Positions 24,792-33,726 of a DNA stretch of 64,000 nucleotides are shown in pieces. The position numbers were made by a program, and so were the translations under genes. The DNA is from Ardenticatenaceae bacterium (GTDB taxonomy: Bacteria > Chloroflexota > Anaerolineae > Promineifilales > Promineifilaceae). The stretch lies in the NCBI GenBank assembly GCA_020634565.1, contig JACKBN010000003.1:1-64000 (forward strand). The letters are read 5' to 3'. The stretch's first letter is position 1; each line of letters starts with the position of its first letter. The notes beneath the pieces are model-generated. The model searched no databases. It was not told where the DNA came from and saw only the letters and a program-made list of their open reading frames with translations.

Positions 24792-26594
24792 ATGTTCTTG
24801 CAGCATAAAAGACGATTCAGCATTTTATTCATGCTTTTTATGGCCATCCTCTTGCTTACTACCGGACAATCGGCCCTGGCCGCCAACGATCTGTTTGTCA
24901 ATTGGACCGGTACGGACAGCTGGGCCGGTGCCCCAAACAACTGCCGCCAACAGCCCTGGTTTGGCATGCTCATTCCGCCCTGCCGCACCCTGGCCCACGC
25001 CATCAGCCAGGCATCCGGCGGTGATACCATCTATGCCACCGGCACCTTTAACGAACATGATCTGGTGATCAACAAAAACCTCACCATCGAAGGCGGTGCT
25101 GTAGATGCCAACGGCTTGGGCCGTCATTTTGAGATTCGTCCGGGCAAAACCGTCGTGTTTGAGGATATGTTTTTCCATAATGGCAGCAGCACCAACGGCG
25201 GCTCCATCTTAAACCAGGGCGATCTCACCCTCATCGATGTGGAGTTCACGAACAATACGGCCGTTGATGGCGGCGTCATCTACAATGCATTGAGCGGTTT
25301 TGTGGTGGTGGATTACGGCCGTTTTGTAGACAATCAAGCCAATCGCGGCGGGGCAATTTATACCGAAGGCGACCTCATCATTGATGGCCTTTCCTTCTTT
25401 AATCGCAATGCCGCCGAGACGTTTGGCGGCGTCCTGTTCAACGCCGAAACGGCTCATACCGATTTTAGAAACTCGATTGTCTACAACAGCACGGCCAGTG
25501 CCGGGGGTGCTCTTTACAACCTGATGGGTGGTTTAGGCGTATGGACGACCGAAATTCACGACTCCGTCGCCACCACCAACGGCGGGGCCATCTTAAACGC
25601 CCAGGGGACGCTCATTCTGGAAGATTCAATTCTGGACAATAATACGGCCGTAAACGGCGGCGCCCTCTTCAACACCGTAAACGACGACGTTTATATGAAT
25701 ATTGATGCGGTTGTTTTTGAATACAACACAGCGCAGGAAAATGGCGGGGCGATTTACGATCTGTCCGCGGAGATTAAGTACACCATCAGCAATTCTACCT
25801 TCAACCGGAATGACGCAGGCTTTGACGGCGGCGCACTCTTCCTGCTAGGCACCAGTCATATTACCATTGCCGGTGAATACGAAGGGGAATCGCTCCTGGA
25901 AAACAACGATGCCGTGCTCTTTGGCGGCGCCATCTACAACGAAACCAATCTCACCATTCGCAATGTGACCCTGGAAAACAACACCGGCTGGGAAGGCGGC
26001 GCGGTCTACAACGCGGGCAGCGGCGACCTCATCATCGACCGCACGGCGCTGCTGGACAACACGGGCCACTTCAGAGGCGGGGCCATCTTTGATGACGCCA
26101 CGGGCAGCTTTACCTCGGTCAACAGCACCTACTCCGGCAACGACTCTTTGAGCTACGGCGGGGCCATTTTTTACAAAGGGGCGCTGGCACAGTTGGCCAA
26201 TGTCACCCTCTATGGCAACAGTTCCGCGCACGGCAGCGGCATCTACACCGCATCAACTGTGCAAATGTACAACAGCATCATCACCGCCAGCAGCGTGGAA
26301 GATTGTGAGATAACCGGCGCAGGAATTTTCCAGGGAAAGCGCAATCTGGTAGATGATTTTGCCAGCGGGCCATGCAGCGGCATCAGCCCCAACGCGGTTT
26401 CGCAGATTGATGCCGTGTTGACCGGCACGCCCGCCGTGCATGCCATTAACGGCCTGAGCAACGCGTACAACAGCGGCTACGGCAACTGCCCGGACCCGCT
26501 CAACAGCTTCGCCCCGCTAGCCCTGGACCAGCAAGAAAATACCCGGCTCGGTGTCAACGTCCCCTGCGACATTGGCGCATACGAGCTGCATTAA
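24792..26594 (+). CDS. Secreted right-handed beta-helix (polymorphic repeat) exoprotein
   Basis: A 600-residue exported protein. Residues 1-30 form a signal peptide ending in ALAAN. About a dozen repeats of the form NNTAVDGGAIYN or GGAIxN follow, as in polymorphic outer membrane and beta-helix proteins. The C-terminal 100 residues look like a choice-of-anchor Q domain: RNLVDDF...GPCSG, PAVHAI, CDIGAYE. It is probably a surface adhesin or matrix protein. AAGGAGAG precedes the ATG. It lacks the LPLV tail found on the exoproteins at the right end of the window. Confidence 0.85.
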   Translation: MFLQHKRRFSILFMLFMAILLLTTGQSALAANDLFVNWTGTDSWAGAPNNCRQQPWFGMLIPPCRTLAHAISQASGGDTIYATGTFNEHDLVINKNLTIEGGAVDANGLGRHFEIRPGKTVVFEDMFFHNGSSTNGGSILNQGDLTLIDVEFTNNTAVDGGVIYNALSGFVVVDYGRFVDNQANRGGAIYTEGDLIIDGLSFFNRNAAETFGGVLFNAETAHTDFRNSIVYNSTASAGGALYNLMGGLGVWTTEIHDSVATTNGGAILNAQGTLILEDSILDNNTAVNGGALFNTVNDDVYMNIDAVVFEYNTAQENGGAIYDLSAEIKYTISNSTFNRNDAGFDGGALFLLGTSHITIAGEYEGESLLENNDAVLFGGAIYNETNLTIRNVTLENNTGWEGGAVYNAGSGDLIIDRTALLDNTGHFRGGAIFDDATGSFTSVNSTYSGNDSLSYGGAIFYKGALAQLANVTLYGNSSAHGSGIYTASTVQMYNSIITASSVEDCEITGAGIFQGKRNLVDDFASGPCSGISPNAVSQIDAVLTGTPAVHAINGLSNAYNSGYGNCPDPLNSFAPLALDQQENTRLGVNVPCDIGAYELH

Positions 26595-26607
26595 CCGTCA
26601 TCCATCC

Positions 26608-26640
26608 ATTTCCCCGGAAACTTGGCGTTTCCGGGGAAAT
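26608..26640. terminator. Convergent hairpin terminator ATTTCCCCGGAAAC
   Basis: A 14-base perfect stem (26608-26621 with 26627-26640) and a 5-base loop between the convergent beta-helix and UvrA-like genes. The same stem recurs at 45402-45434, so it is a dispersed hairpin likely serving as a two-way terminator. Confidence 0.7.
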
Positions 26641-26652
26641 CATACCTCGCGA

Positions 26653-29202
26653 CTACAAAATTTCTTTCAGATATTGCCCCGTGTACGATTCGGCAACCTG
26701 CGCCACCTGCTCGGGCGTACCCTCGGCCAGGACTTGCCCTCCGGCCGCCCCGCCCTCTGGCCCCATGTCGATAATCCAATCGGCCGTTTTTACCAATTCC
26801 AGGTTATGCTCCACCACGATGACCGTGTTGCCTGCATCCACCAGGCGGTGCAGCACGCCCAGCAGCCGCGCCGTGTCGGCCAGGTGCAGGCCAGTGGTTG
26901 GTTCATCTAGCAGGTAAAGCGTGTGGCCGCTGACCCGGCGACCCAGCTCTTTGGCCAGCTTCACCCGCTGTGCTTCCCCACCAGAGAGCGTGGTGGCAGG
27001 CTGGCCCAGCTGAAGGTAGCCTAGGCCCACATCGGACAAAACCTGCAAGCGGGAACGCGCCGCCGGAATATCGACAAACAGCACCAACGCTTCTTCAACT
27101 GTCATGTCCAGCACCTGGGAGATGTCGTGGTCGCGGTATTTGATGGCCAGCGTTTGCCGGTTGAAGCGACGGCCGTGGCAGACGGGGCAGCGCACTTCCA
27201 CATCGGGCATAAACTGCATGTTGACGGTAAGCACCCCCGCGCCCTGACACCGCTCACAGCGACCGCCCGGCACGTTGAAGGAGAAATGTCGCGCCGTGTA
27301 GCCTTGCTGCCTGGCCTCTGGCGTGTCGGCAAATGTTTTGCGGATGGGCGTGAACGTGTCGGTGTAGGTAGCAGCATTGGAGCGCGGCATGCGCCGCAAA
27401 TGCGCCTGATCGATGGTGACGATTTTGTCCAGGTGCTCGATGCCCTCGATCCTATCGTGCGCGCCGGGTGCGTCGCTGGCCTGGGTGAGCCGCTGGCGAA
27501 TGGCCGGGTCGAGAATGTCGAACAGCAGCGAGGATTTGCCGGAGCCGGAGACGCCGGTCACGGCCACAAACAGCCCCAGCGGGAAGCGCACCGTCACGTT
27601 TTTCAGGTTGTTCTGGCGGGCCTTGTGGATGGTAACGGCCGTTTCTCCCCCCACCCGTCTTTTCTGCGGCACAGGAATGGAAATTCGTCCCGCCAGATAA
27701 TCGGCCGTGAGCGAGCCTGTTTGCTGCATAATTTCGGCCGGTGAGCCAGCGGCCACTACCTCGCCGCCATGTTTGCCCGCGCCGGGACCGATGTCGATCA
27801 CATAGTCGGCGGCGGCTACCATTTCCAGATCGTGTTCGATGACCAGGACGGTGTTGCCCAAGTCGCGCAGGCGGCGCAGCACGGCGATCAGGCGGCGCGT
27901 GTCGCGCTGGTGCGTGCCAATGGTCGGCTCATCGAAGATGTAGAGCAGACCGCTCAGCCCAGAGCCAAGCAGGGCAGCCAGCCGCAGCCGCTGTGCCTCA
28001 CCCGCCGAGAGCGTCGGCGAGGTGCGTTCCAGCGTCAGGTAACCCGCGCCAACCTGCACCAGTCGGGCTATCCGCTCATTCAGATCTTCCAGAATTGGCC
28101 CGGCGATGATCATCTCATCGGTGCTGAAGGTAGCGGGCAGGGTGCGCAGCCAGTCACCCAGGTCGGTCAGCGGCAGGCGGGTGAGTGGCACGATGGGCTG
28201 CCCAGCCACGGTGACCGTTCGGCTTTCCGGGCGCAGGCGGGTGCCGTCACAGTTGGAGCAGGGCTGGGTGACCAGGTATTCGCTCATCTTGTCGCGGTAG
28301 TCGGCATCCTGGATGCGGTCGCTGTAACGTCTGAGTAATGCGGTGGCGATGCCTTCGAAACGGCCGTCTTTCACGCGCGCCGGTGGTTCAATAGTGGGAA
28401 AATGGCGGCGGAACCGGGGACTCTCCACACCGTAAAGCAGCAAATCTCGCTGCGCTGGCGGGTAATCTTGCACCGGCTGGTCTAAATCGAGCGGGAAGCC
28501 GTAATGCGCCGCCGCCGCCAGTATCGTGCCACCATAATGGTTGATGTAAAAATCGTCCCAGCTCAGCACCGCCCCCGCACGAATGCTCTTTGTCTCGTCG
28601 ATGAGCAGCGGAATGTTGACCTCCTGCACAACGCCCAGGCCGGTACAGCTGGGGCAAGCGCCTTCCGGCTTGTTGAAGGAGAAATGAGCCATGTTGATCT
28701 CGGGAATTGGCGCACCGCAGTGTGGACAGGGAAACGTTTCCTGGGGGATGGCATCGGCGCTTTCGGCAGGGCCGTCTGTCTCTTCCCAATCGGCATTGGC
28801 TGGGTCGAAGGCGGGTGGCACGTCCTGGCCGCAGTTGGGGCAGGGGCGATGGCCCAAGCGGGCAAACAAAATGCGCAGATAAGTGTACACCTCGGTTGAC
28901 GTGCCTACGGTGGAGCGCGGGCTGTTGTTGGTGAGGTGCTGATCCAGGCTGATGGTAGGCGACAGCCCAACGATGGTGTCTACCGCCGGTTTGGCCACGC
29001 CAAAAGTGGCCAGCCCCAGCGATTCCAAATATTGGCGCTGGCCTTCCATATGCAGAATGTCAAAGCCCAGGGTCGATTTGCCGGAGCCAGACAGGCCGGT
29101 CAGAACGACCAGCTTGTATTTGGGGATTGAAACGGTGATGTTCTTCAGGTTGTGCAGCCGCGCGCCGCGAACAATGATTTGATCGGTCATCGTCTTTTCC
29201 AA
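26653..29202 (-). CDS. UvrA2-like excinuclease ATPase lacking the UvrB-binding domain
   Basis: An 849-residue tandem ABC ATPase of the UvrA family; canonical UvrA has about 940. Walker A GLSGSGKSTL is near residue 34 and GVSGSGKSSL in the second half. Signatures LSAGEAQRLRLA and LSGGEAQRVKLA and two DEPT Walker B blocks are present. Zinc-binding CxxC pairs are seen (CPNCG, CPHCG, CERCQGAG, CPVCHG). Where UvrA has a UvrB-binding domain, only a short acidic stretch follows LFARLGHRPCPNCG. That is the hallmark of class II UvrA (UvrA2), linked to drug tolerance rather than standard excision repair. The start is TTG at 29202 behind GGAGG. Confidence 0.88.
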   Translation of the reverse strand: MEKTMTDQIIVRGARLHNLKNITVSIPKYKLVVLTGLSGSGKSTLGFDILHMEGQRQYLESLGLATFGVAKPAVDTIVGLSPTISLDQHLTNNSPRSTVGTSTEVYTYLRILFARLGHRPCPNCGQDVPPAFDPANADWEETDGPAESADAIPQETFPCPHCGAPIPEINMAHFSFNKPEGACPSCTGLGVVQEVNIPLLIDETKSIRAGAVLSWDDFYINHYGGTILAAAAHYGFPLDLDQPVQDYPPAQRDLLLYGVESPRFRRHFPTIEPPARVKDGRFEGIATALLRRYSDRIQDADYRDKMSEYLVTQPCSNCDGTRLRPESRTVTVAGQPIVPLTRLPLTDLGDWLRTLPATFSTDEMIIAGPILEDLNERIARLVQVGAGYLTLERTSPTLSAGEAQRLRLAALLGSGLSGLLYIFDEPTIGTHQRDTRRLIAVLRRLRDLGNTVLVIEHDLEMVAAADYVIDIGPGAGKHGGEVVAAGSPAEIMQQTGSLTADYLAGRISIPVPQKRRVGGETAVTIHKARQNNLKNVTVRFPLGLFVAVTGVSGSGKSSLLFDILDPAIRQRLTQASDAPGAHDRIEGIEHLDKIVTIDQAHLRRMPRSNAATYTDTFTPIRKTFADTPEARQQGYTARHFSFNVPGGRCERCQGAGVLTVNMQFMPDVEVRCPVCHGRRFNRQTLAIKYRDHDISQVLDMTVEEALVLFVDIPAARSRLQVLSDVGLGYLQLGQPATTLSGGEAQRVKLAKELGRRVSGHTLYLLDEPTTGLHLADTARLLGVLHRLVDAGNTVIVVEHNLELVKTADWIIDMGPEGGAAGGQVLAEGTPEQVAQVAESYTGQYLKEIL

Positions 29203-29345
29203 AATTTCGCCTCCAGGGTTAAAGGTTTTTGGCGGGTAAATGCCGCCTCGAACCTTGATTGTAAAACCCTGGTGTGCAAAGGGAGGGTTTGACAGGGATT
29301 ATCCACAGATTTCACAGATGCCGCAGATTTTCCCTACGCGTTAAA

Positions 29346-30098
29346 TCAGGTTCTTTTTTGGATCATTTCTTCGATGATGGTGATGAGGGTGTGGGCGCGC
29401 TCTTCTTCGGTGGCGAGGGTGGAGAGCCAGCGGTCGGCAGCAGTGTAAATGTCTTCGCCGGGGCGCGGCGTGTCCAGGGCGTGGCGCAGGTTGGTGGTGT
29501 CGCCGCTGTCTAGCTGGAGCATCATGCGCAGGATGGCCGAGAGGCTGTAGCCCGCCTGGGACAACATGCGGATGACGCGCAGACGGCTAATTTCTGTCGC
29601 CCCGTAGCGCCGATAGCCATTGCTGGGGTTGCGCGGCACGTCAATCAGGCCGTTGCGGTCCCAGCTGCGCACCACGTCGATGGAGACGCCGAGCAGCTTC
29701 GCCACCTGGCCAATACGCAGCGGCTGACTGGTAGCGTCGGCGGGGATGCCTTTAGCCCAGCGCTCCATAAGCGAGGCTGCTACATCCGCCTGGGCGCGTT
29801 CCGACTTGACGAGGATGAGGTGTTTGTAGGCCATTTCCAGGGCGCTGCCGAGGTTTTGAGAAACGGCCGTTGCTACCACCTTTTGCCCCGACTGGTAAAT
29901 CCCCTTGCCTGTAAATTGGTTGCCATACACCTGGCAGGCCAGCCGCAGGCAGTCGAGGTGGAACTCGGTGAAACGGCGGTAACCGTTCGCCGGATTACGC
30001 CTGACGGGCGGAATGATGCCGCGCTCGGCGTAGCGCCGCACCGTGTTGGGGTGCACGCCGGTGGCTTTGGCCAGTTCAGAGGTGCTAAGGTATTTCAT
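29346..30098 (-). CDS. Twin-HTH MerR-family regulator
   Basis: A 250-residue regulator with two MerR-type helix-turn-helix units. Residues 1-45: LSTSELAKATGVHPNTVRRYAERGIIPPVRR then NGYRRF. About 130-190: LRIGQVAKLLGVSIDVVRSWDRNGLIDVPR then NGYRRYG. Family proteins normally have one HTH plus a dimerisation coil; a second HTH suggests binding to a longer or split operator. The start at 30098 is preferred to 30137 because a promoter with a 21-base palindromic spacer ends 6 bases before it. It is divergent from a winged-helix/nucleotidyltransferase pair. No effector-binding cysteines stand out. Confidence 0.85.
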   Translation of the reverse strand: MKYLSTSELAKATGVHPNTVRRYAERGIIPPVRRNPANGYRRFTEFHLDCLRLACQVYGNQFTGKGIYQSGQKVVATAVSQNLGSALEMAYKHLILVKSERAQADVAASLMERWAKGIPADATSQPLRIGQVAKLLGVSIDVVRSWDRNGLIDVPRNPSNGYRRYGATEISRLRVIRMLSQAGYSLSAILRMMLQLDSGDTTNLRHALDTPRPGEDIYTAADRWLSTLATEEERAHTLITIIEEMIQKRT

Positions 30099-30104
30099 GA
30101 CAGA

Positions 30105-30137
30105 ATTGTAATGCTTTTCAATGAAAAGCATATGCAA
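30105..30137 (-). promoter_or_regulatory. MerR-type promoter with palindrome as spacer
   Basis: On the minus strand TTGCAT (30132-30137) and TACAAT (30105-30110) are separated by exactly 21 bases. All 21 form an inverted repeat, ATGCTTTTCA and TGAAAAGCAT around one base. An over-long spacer filled by an operator is the classic layout for MerR activators. The -10 ends 6 bases before the ATG at 30098, so the mRNA is probably leaderless. Confidence 0.75.
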
Positions 30138-30177
30138 CGATCATTTCGCCTGCTTCATCATTAAAGCTAAAACAAAA

Positions 30178-30206
30178 TTGTTTTTAAACACCTGTTTGAT
30201 TACAAT
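30178..30206 (+). promoter_or_regulatory. Promoter of the winged-helix/nucleotidyltransferase pair
   Basis: TTGTTT (30178-30183), a 17-base spacer, TACAAT (30201-30206) and ATG at 30213, only 6 bases on. There is no space for a ribosome binding site, so the transcript is likely leaderless. Confidence 0.7.
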
Positions 30207-30212
30207 AGATTC

Positions 30213-30785
30213 ATGGCAACATCTTTTTCACTTCACCCAGCAGAAGCGTGGGCACAAGACGCAAAGCAAGGGCCAATTAGCTCTGAAAACGCCTTGCGCC
30301 TGGCTGCGATGGCGGGGCACATGCAGATTGACAAAATCGCGGCCCGCCGGGCGGCCCTGATTGATTTGTTGGCTGACGGCCGTCCTCATCCACGTGAAGA
30401 AATTTGGGAAACCATTGCCACACAGTTGGCAGAAGATTGCTGGGGCAAAATCCCCCAAGAAGCCCTGGCGCGCGATTTAGCAGCATTGCGCAAGGGGGGA
30501 ATTCGAATTGGCTACTCACGGCGGCCAGAAATTAGGGGCTACTATTTGCAGTATCCTCGGCTGAAACGGCCGTCCACCACCCCTTTTGAAACGACCAATT
30601 GGCAGCTCATTAATGCTATCGCCGATCTGACCACCGATGAAAAAAATGAACGCGCCTTTGCTGCCGCCGAGTTTGCCTTACGCCAAAAAAAGCTCATCTT
30701 AGCTGAAGAGCACCCAGATTGGTCTGTTGACGAAGTTGAGAAAGAAGCCCGCCGCCTTGTATTTGGGGCGCTGATGGAGGAATGA
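30213..30785 (+). CDS. Winged-helix-like protein paired with a nucleotidyltransferase
   Basis: A 190-residue soluble protein. Residues 35-110 look like a winged helix: RRAALIDLLADGRPHPREEIWETI, then EALARDLAALRKGGIRIGYSRR and a YYLQYP wing. The C-terminal part is helical and charged. Its stop overlaps the next start (ATGA at 30782), so the two are coupled. A DNA-binding protein fused in translation to a DUF1814-like nucleotidyltransferase resembles AbiE-type toxin-antitoxin units, where the first gene is the antitoxin. The assignment is by layout, not by a recognised family. Confidence 0.65.
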   Translation: MATSFSLHPAEAWAQDAKQGPISSENALRLAAMAGHMQIDKIAARRAALIDLLADGRPHPREEIWETIATQLAEDCWGKIPQEALARDLAALRKGGIRIGYSRRPEIRGYYLQYPRLKRPSTTPFETTNWQLINAIADLTTDEKNERAFAAAEFALRQKKLILAEEHPDWSVDEVEKEARRLVFGALMEE

Positions 30786-31357
30786 TGACCGCTGCTTATG
30801 AGCAAAGTCAGGCGTTTGGCGGCGTCATTGATGTGCTGGAAGCAATTGGGGCGACCTACGCCATTTGGGGCGGCTTGGCTGTGGTGGCTTATGGCGAACC
30901 TCGTTTCACCCAGGACATGGATATCTTGCTGAGTCCGCGTCAATTTTCTGCATCGTTGTTTGTAAAGCGGCTGCATGAGATGCACTATCACGTAGATGAA
31001 ATTGCGGTGAATCGGGCGCTGAGTGGCGGTTTTTTCAACGTGATTCATCTGGGGTATCACATCAAAACAGATTTTTACGTGCCGGTTGAGCCAGAGCTGC
31101 TAACGATGGTGGCCAACCGCACCACGCTACCCTTTGACGAGATGCGCCGGGCCGCTTACATTACGCCAACCTCAGTGGTTATCGCCAAACTGCGTGCCTA
31201 TCAGGGCAGCGAATCTACGCGCCACCTGGATGACATTGCCTCGATTGTGCGCCTGCAAGGCAAGAAGTTGGACCAGCCAGCGATTGATATTGCAGCGGCT
31301 CAGCTAGGCCTGTTAGGCGTTTGGCGTTTGATTTGGGAAAGAGAGCAACGGCCGTAA
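30782..31357 (+). CDS. Nucleotidyltransferase, AbiEii-like
   Basis: A 191-residue nucleotidyltransferase-fold protein. The diagnostic block is GGLAVVAYGEPRFTQDMDILLS, i.e. G-G followed by the D-x-D metal ligands (DMDIL). A third acidic residue is likely in KTDFYV. The C-terminal region (VVIAKLRAYQGSESTRHLDDIASIV) matches AbiEii/DUF1814-like enzymes. Known members modify tRNA or other targets and arrest growth. It is coupled to the upstream winged-helix gene. Confidence 0.75.
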   Translation: MMTAAYEQSQAFGGVIDVLEAIGATYAIWGGLAVVAYGEPRFTQDMDILLSPRQFSASLFVKRLHEMHYHVDEIAVNRALSGGFFNVIHLGYHIKTDFYVPVEPELLTMVANRTTLPFDEMRRAAYITPTSVVIAKLRAYQGSESTRHLDDIASIVRLQGKKLDQPAIDIAAAQLGLLGVWRLIWEREQRP

Positions 31358-31371
31358 ACGTTTGAAAGATT

Positions 31372-31848
31372 ATGAACGATCCAGAAAAATTCATGCATCA
31401 AGCAATAGCCCTGGCCAAAGAAGCCGTGGCCAATGGGAATCATCCGTTTGGGGCGCTGTTGGTGCGGGAGGGGGCGGTGGTGTTAACGGCCGTAAACACC
31501 GTCCACACCGACCACGACATCACCCGCCACGCCGAGCTGAACCTTGTAAGCCAGGCGTCGCGCCAGTTTGCGCCGGAATTTTTGGCGGAATGCACCCTGG
31601 TTACCAGCACAGAACCGTGCGCCATGTGCGCCGGGGCGATTTACTGGTCGGGCATCAGCCGGGTGGTCTTTGGCTGCTCCGCCGCCGCCTTGGGGCAGAT
31701 TGCCGGGGGTGACTTTTTGCAACCCTGCAAAGAGATTTTTGCCCAGGGCCGCCGCCCGGTTACGGTGATTGGGCCGGTGCTGGAGGAGGAAGGAACGGCC
31801 GTTCACCAACAATATTGGCCCAAGATTGACCGAGAAGCCGAGCTCTGA
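31372..31848 (+). CDS. Cytidine/guanine deaminase-family nucleoside deaminase
   Basis: A 158-residue zinc deaminase. H53-A-E55 supplies the zinc ligand and general acid/base, and P-C83-A-M-C86 the other ligands. The N-terminal MHQAIALAKEAVANGNHPFGALLV and the overall length fit guanine deaminase or a tRNA adenosine deaminase relative; guanine deaminase is the closer guess. It hydrolyses the base amino group. It is followed by an MFS transporter, which might import the purine or export the product. Confidence 0.85.
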   Translation: MNDPEKFMHQAIALAKEAVANGNHPFGALLVREGAVVLTAVNTVHTDHDITRHAELNLVSQASRQFAPEFLAECTLVTSTEPCAMCAGAIYWSGISRVVFGCSAAALGQIAGGDFLQPCKEIFAQGRRPVTVIGPVLEEEGTAVHQQYWPKIDREAEL

Positions 31849-31928
31849 AACACCTGGCAACGGCCGTTGCGCACCCCCTCGCGGCAGTTTACAATCAGCG
31901 GCTTATTTTGCAGTGAAAGGACGTTCCT

Positions 31929-33122
31929 GTGACCGACTACGAAAAACGCCGCAATACCGCTGGCTACTATCTCTTATTCATCAGCCTGGGCTTTAGCCTG
32001 GGCATTACCGGACCTGCCTTGCCTTCGCTGGCCAACCAAACTGGCAGCACCTTGGGGGCCATCGGAGCCATTTTCTTGTTGGGTTCGACGGGTGGCATGT
32101 TGGGTACGGCGCTAAGCGGCCGTTTGTTTGATCGCATCAAAAACGGTCATCGTGTCCTGGGTTTGGCTCAACTGCTCAGCCTCACCCTGCTGGCGATTAT
32201 CCCGTTGGCCAACAGCCTGCCGCTGCTGCTGGTCATCTTCTTCATTAACGGCTTGCCCGGCGGCATCATCAACACCGGCGCCAACACCCTGCTGATGTGG
32301 ACGCACGGCAAAAAAGCTGGCCCCTACGTCAACGGGCTGCATTTTGCCTTTGGCCTGGGTGCTTTTTTGGCCCCAACCGTATTTGCCCAGGTGCTCAATT
32401 TGGGCGGCACGTATCAACAAGCGTATTGGGCTTTGGCTGCCTTGGCCTTGCCCATCAGCCTGTTCCTGATGTTCCTCCCCGGCAGCCCTGAACTGCGCGA
32501 CGAAGGCGAAGAAAATGAGCAGCGGCCAGCCAATCTGCGCCAAATCATGCCGATGATTGCCGTGGCCATGCTGTTTCTTTTCTTCTATGTGGGATCAGAG
32601 CTCACCTACGGCAACTGGATTTACACTTACGCCATCACGCTGGATTTGGCAGACGCCACCCGCGCCGCCTACCTGACCTCCGGCTTTTGGCTCTCATTCA
32701 CCATTGGGCGAGCCATCTCGATTCCGGTGGCGGCCCGTTTTAAGCCAACACAAATCCTGGCGGTGGCCTTTTTTGGCGGGCTGGCCGCCCTGGCGCTGGC
32801 TATCAGCGCCCCAAGCTCGCTGACCGTGCTGTGGATTGCCACCGTGGCGGTAGGCTTTTTCATGGCGCCAGTATGGGCCACCGGCTACAACTTCGTGGGT
32901 CAGTCGATCAAATTGACGGCAACCGTAAGCAGCATCATTATTTTGGGGGATAGTTTTGGCGGGGTGGTGCTGCCCTGGGTCACGGGGCAAGCCATCGAAC
33001 GCTTTGGGGCGCACACCATGCCCTGGCTGGTCATTTCCAGCTTTGCCATCAACGGGCTTATCTTTGTGATTATGCTGGTACAAAGTCGGGCGATGCCCCA
33101 GGTCGCCCTTGCCGGGGAGTAA
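31929..33122 (+). CDS. MFS transporter (sugar/efflux type)
   Basis: A 397-residue major facilitator with 12 predicted segments. The A-loop-like motif GTALSGRLFDRIKNGHRVLG lies between segments 2 and 3, and the central cytoplasmic loop is the charged RDEGEENEQRP. The GTG start at 31929 has AAAGGA upstream. The family covers sugar and drug carriers; FAFGLGAFLAPTVFAQ and the short loops fit the FucP/efflux-like branch, but the substrate is unknown. Confidence 0.85.
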   Translation: MTDYEKRRNTAGYYLLFISLGFSLGITGPALPSLANQTGSTLGAIGAIFLLGSTGGMLGTALSGRLFDRIKNGHRVLGLAQLLSLTLLAIIPLANSLPLLLVIFFINGLPGGIINTGANTLLMWTHGKKAGPYVNGLHFAFGLGAFLAPTVFAQVLNLGGTYQQAYWALAALALPISLFLMFLPGSPELRDEGEENEQRPANLRQIMPMIAVAMLFLFFYVGSELTYGNWIYTYAITLDLADATRAAYLTSGFWLSFTIGRAISIPVAARFKPTQILAVAFFGGLAALALAISAPSSLTVLWIATVAVGFFMAPVWATGYNFVGQSIKLTATVSSIIILGDSFGGVVLPWVTGQAIERFGAHTMPWLVISSFAINGLIFVIMLVQSRAMPQVALAGE

Positions 33123-33124
33123 GG

Positions 33125-33577
33125 CTACACCTCGCGCTTGAGCAGCACGTTTAGCGAACGGGCGGTGGCCAATTTGGTGCCATCGCCACGCAAAACGTCC
33201 GCCACAAAGGTGAGTTCACGGCCGTTTTGCCCCTCGAATGCAGCCACCACCGTAATTTCGGCTACACTGGTTGAAATCGGCCGTAGGTAAGTCACTTCCA
33301 TTGTTTTGGTCACATTGGGTGCCGCTACCATGAAGCTCAGCGGCCCGATGGCGTTGTCGATGGCCGCGGCAATCATGCCGCCCTGCATGTAGCCCATCGG
33401 ATTTTGGTAGCGCTCCTGCACGGGGAAGCGCACCGTGAGCGTTTTGGCGGCCATGTCCATCTCTACAAATTCACCCGCCATATCGGCAAAAATGGGTGGC
33501 GGCAATTTGAGTTCGCCGCTGGCCATCAGCTGGCCCATGCGTTCAATAAACTGTGGGGGGAATGAGGAAAAATCCAT
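33125..33577 (-). CDS. PaaI-type hotdog thioesterase
   Basis: A 150-residue hotdog-fold acyl-CoA thioesterase. The catalytic region reads NPMGYMQGGMIAAAIDNAIGPLS, where Asp in AAAIDNA is the expected catalytic residue; the usual His of NxxGxxHGG is Gln here. TKTMEVTYLRPI is the second family signature. It is convergent with the MFS gene, 3 bases between stops. A TATAAT box lies at 33621-33626. Confidence 0.82.
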   Translation of the reverse strand: MDFSSFPPQFIERMGQLMASGELKLPPPIFADMAGEFVEMDMAAKTLTVRFPVQERYQNPMGYMQGGMIAAAIDNAIGPLSFMVAAPNVTKTMEVTYLRPISTSVAEITVVAAFEGQNGRELTFVADVLRGDGTKLATARSLNVLLKREV

Positions 33578-33726
33578 ACATTGTCCTGTCTAATTGGTGA
33601 ACCTGAAAATGTCGCTGTGGATTATAGGCGAAAGGGTTGATGAGGGAAACGGCCGTTTACCACCCACCCTACATCAATCTGCCAACCTGTGGCATAATTC
33701 ACGAACAAATTTAGACGAAGGAAACT

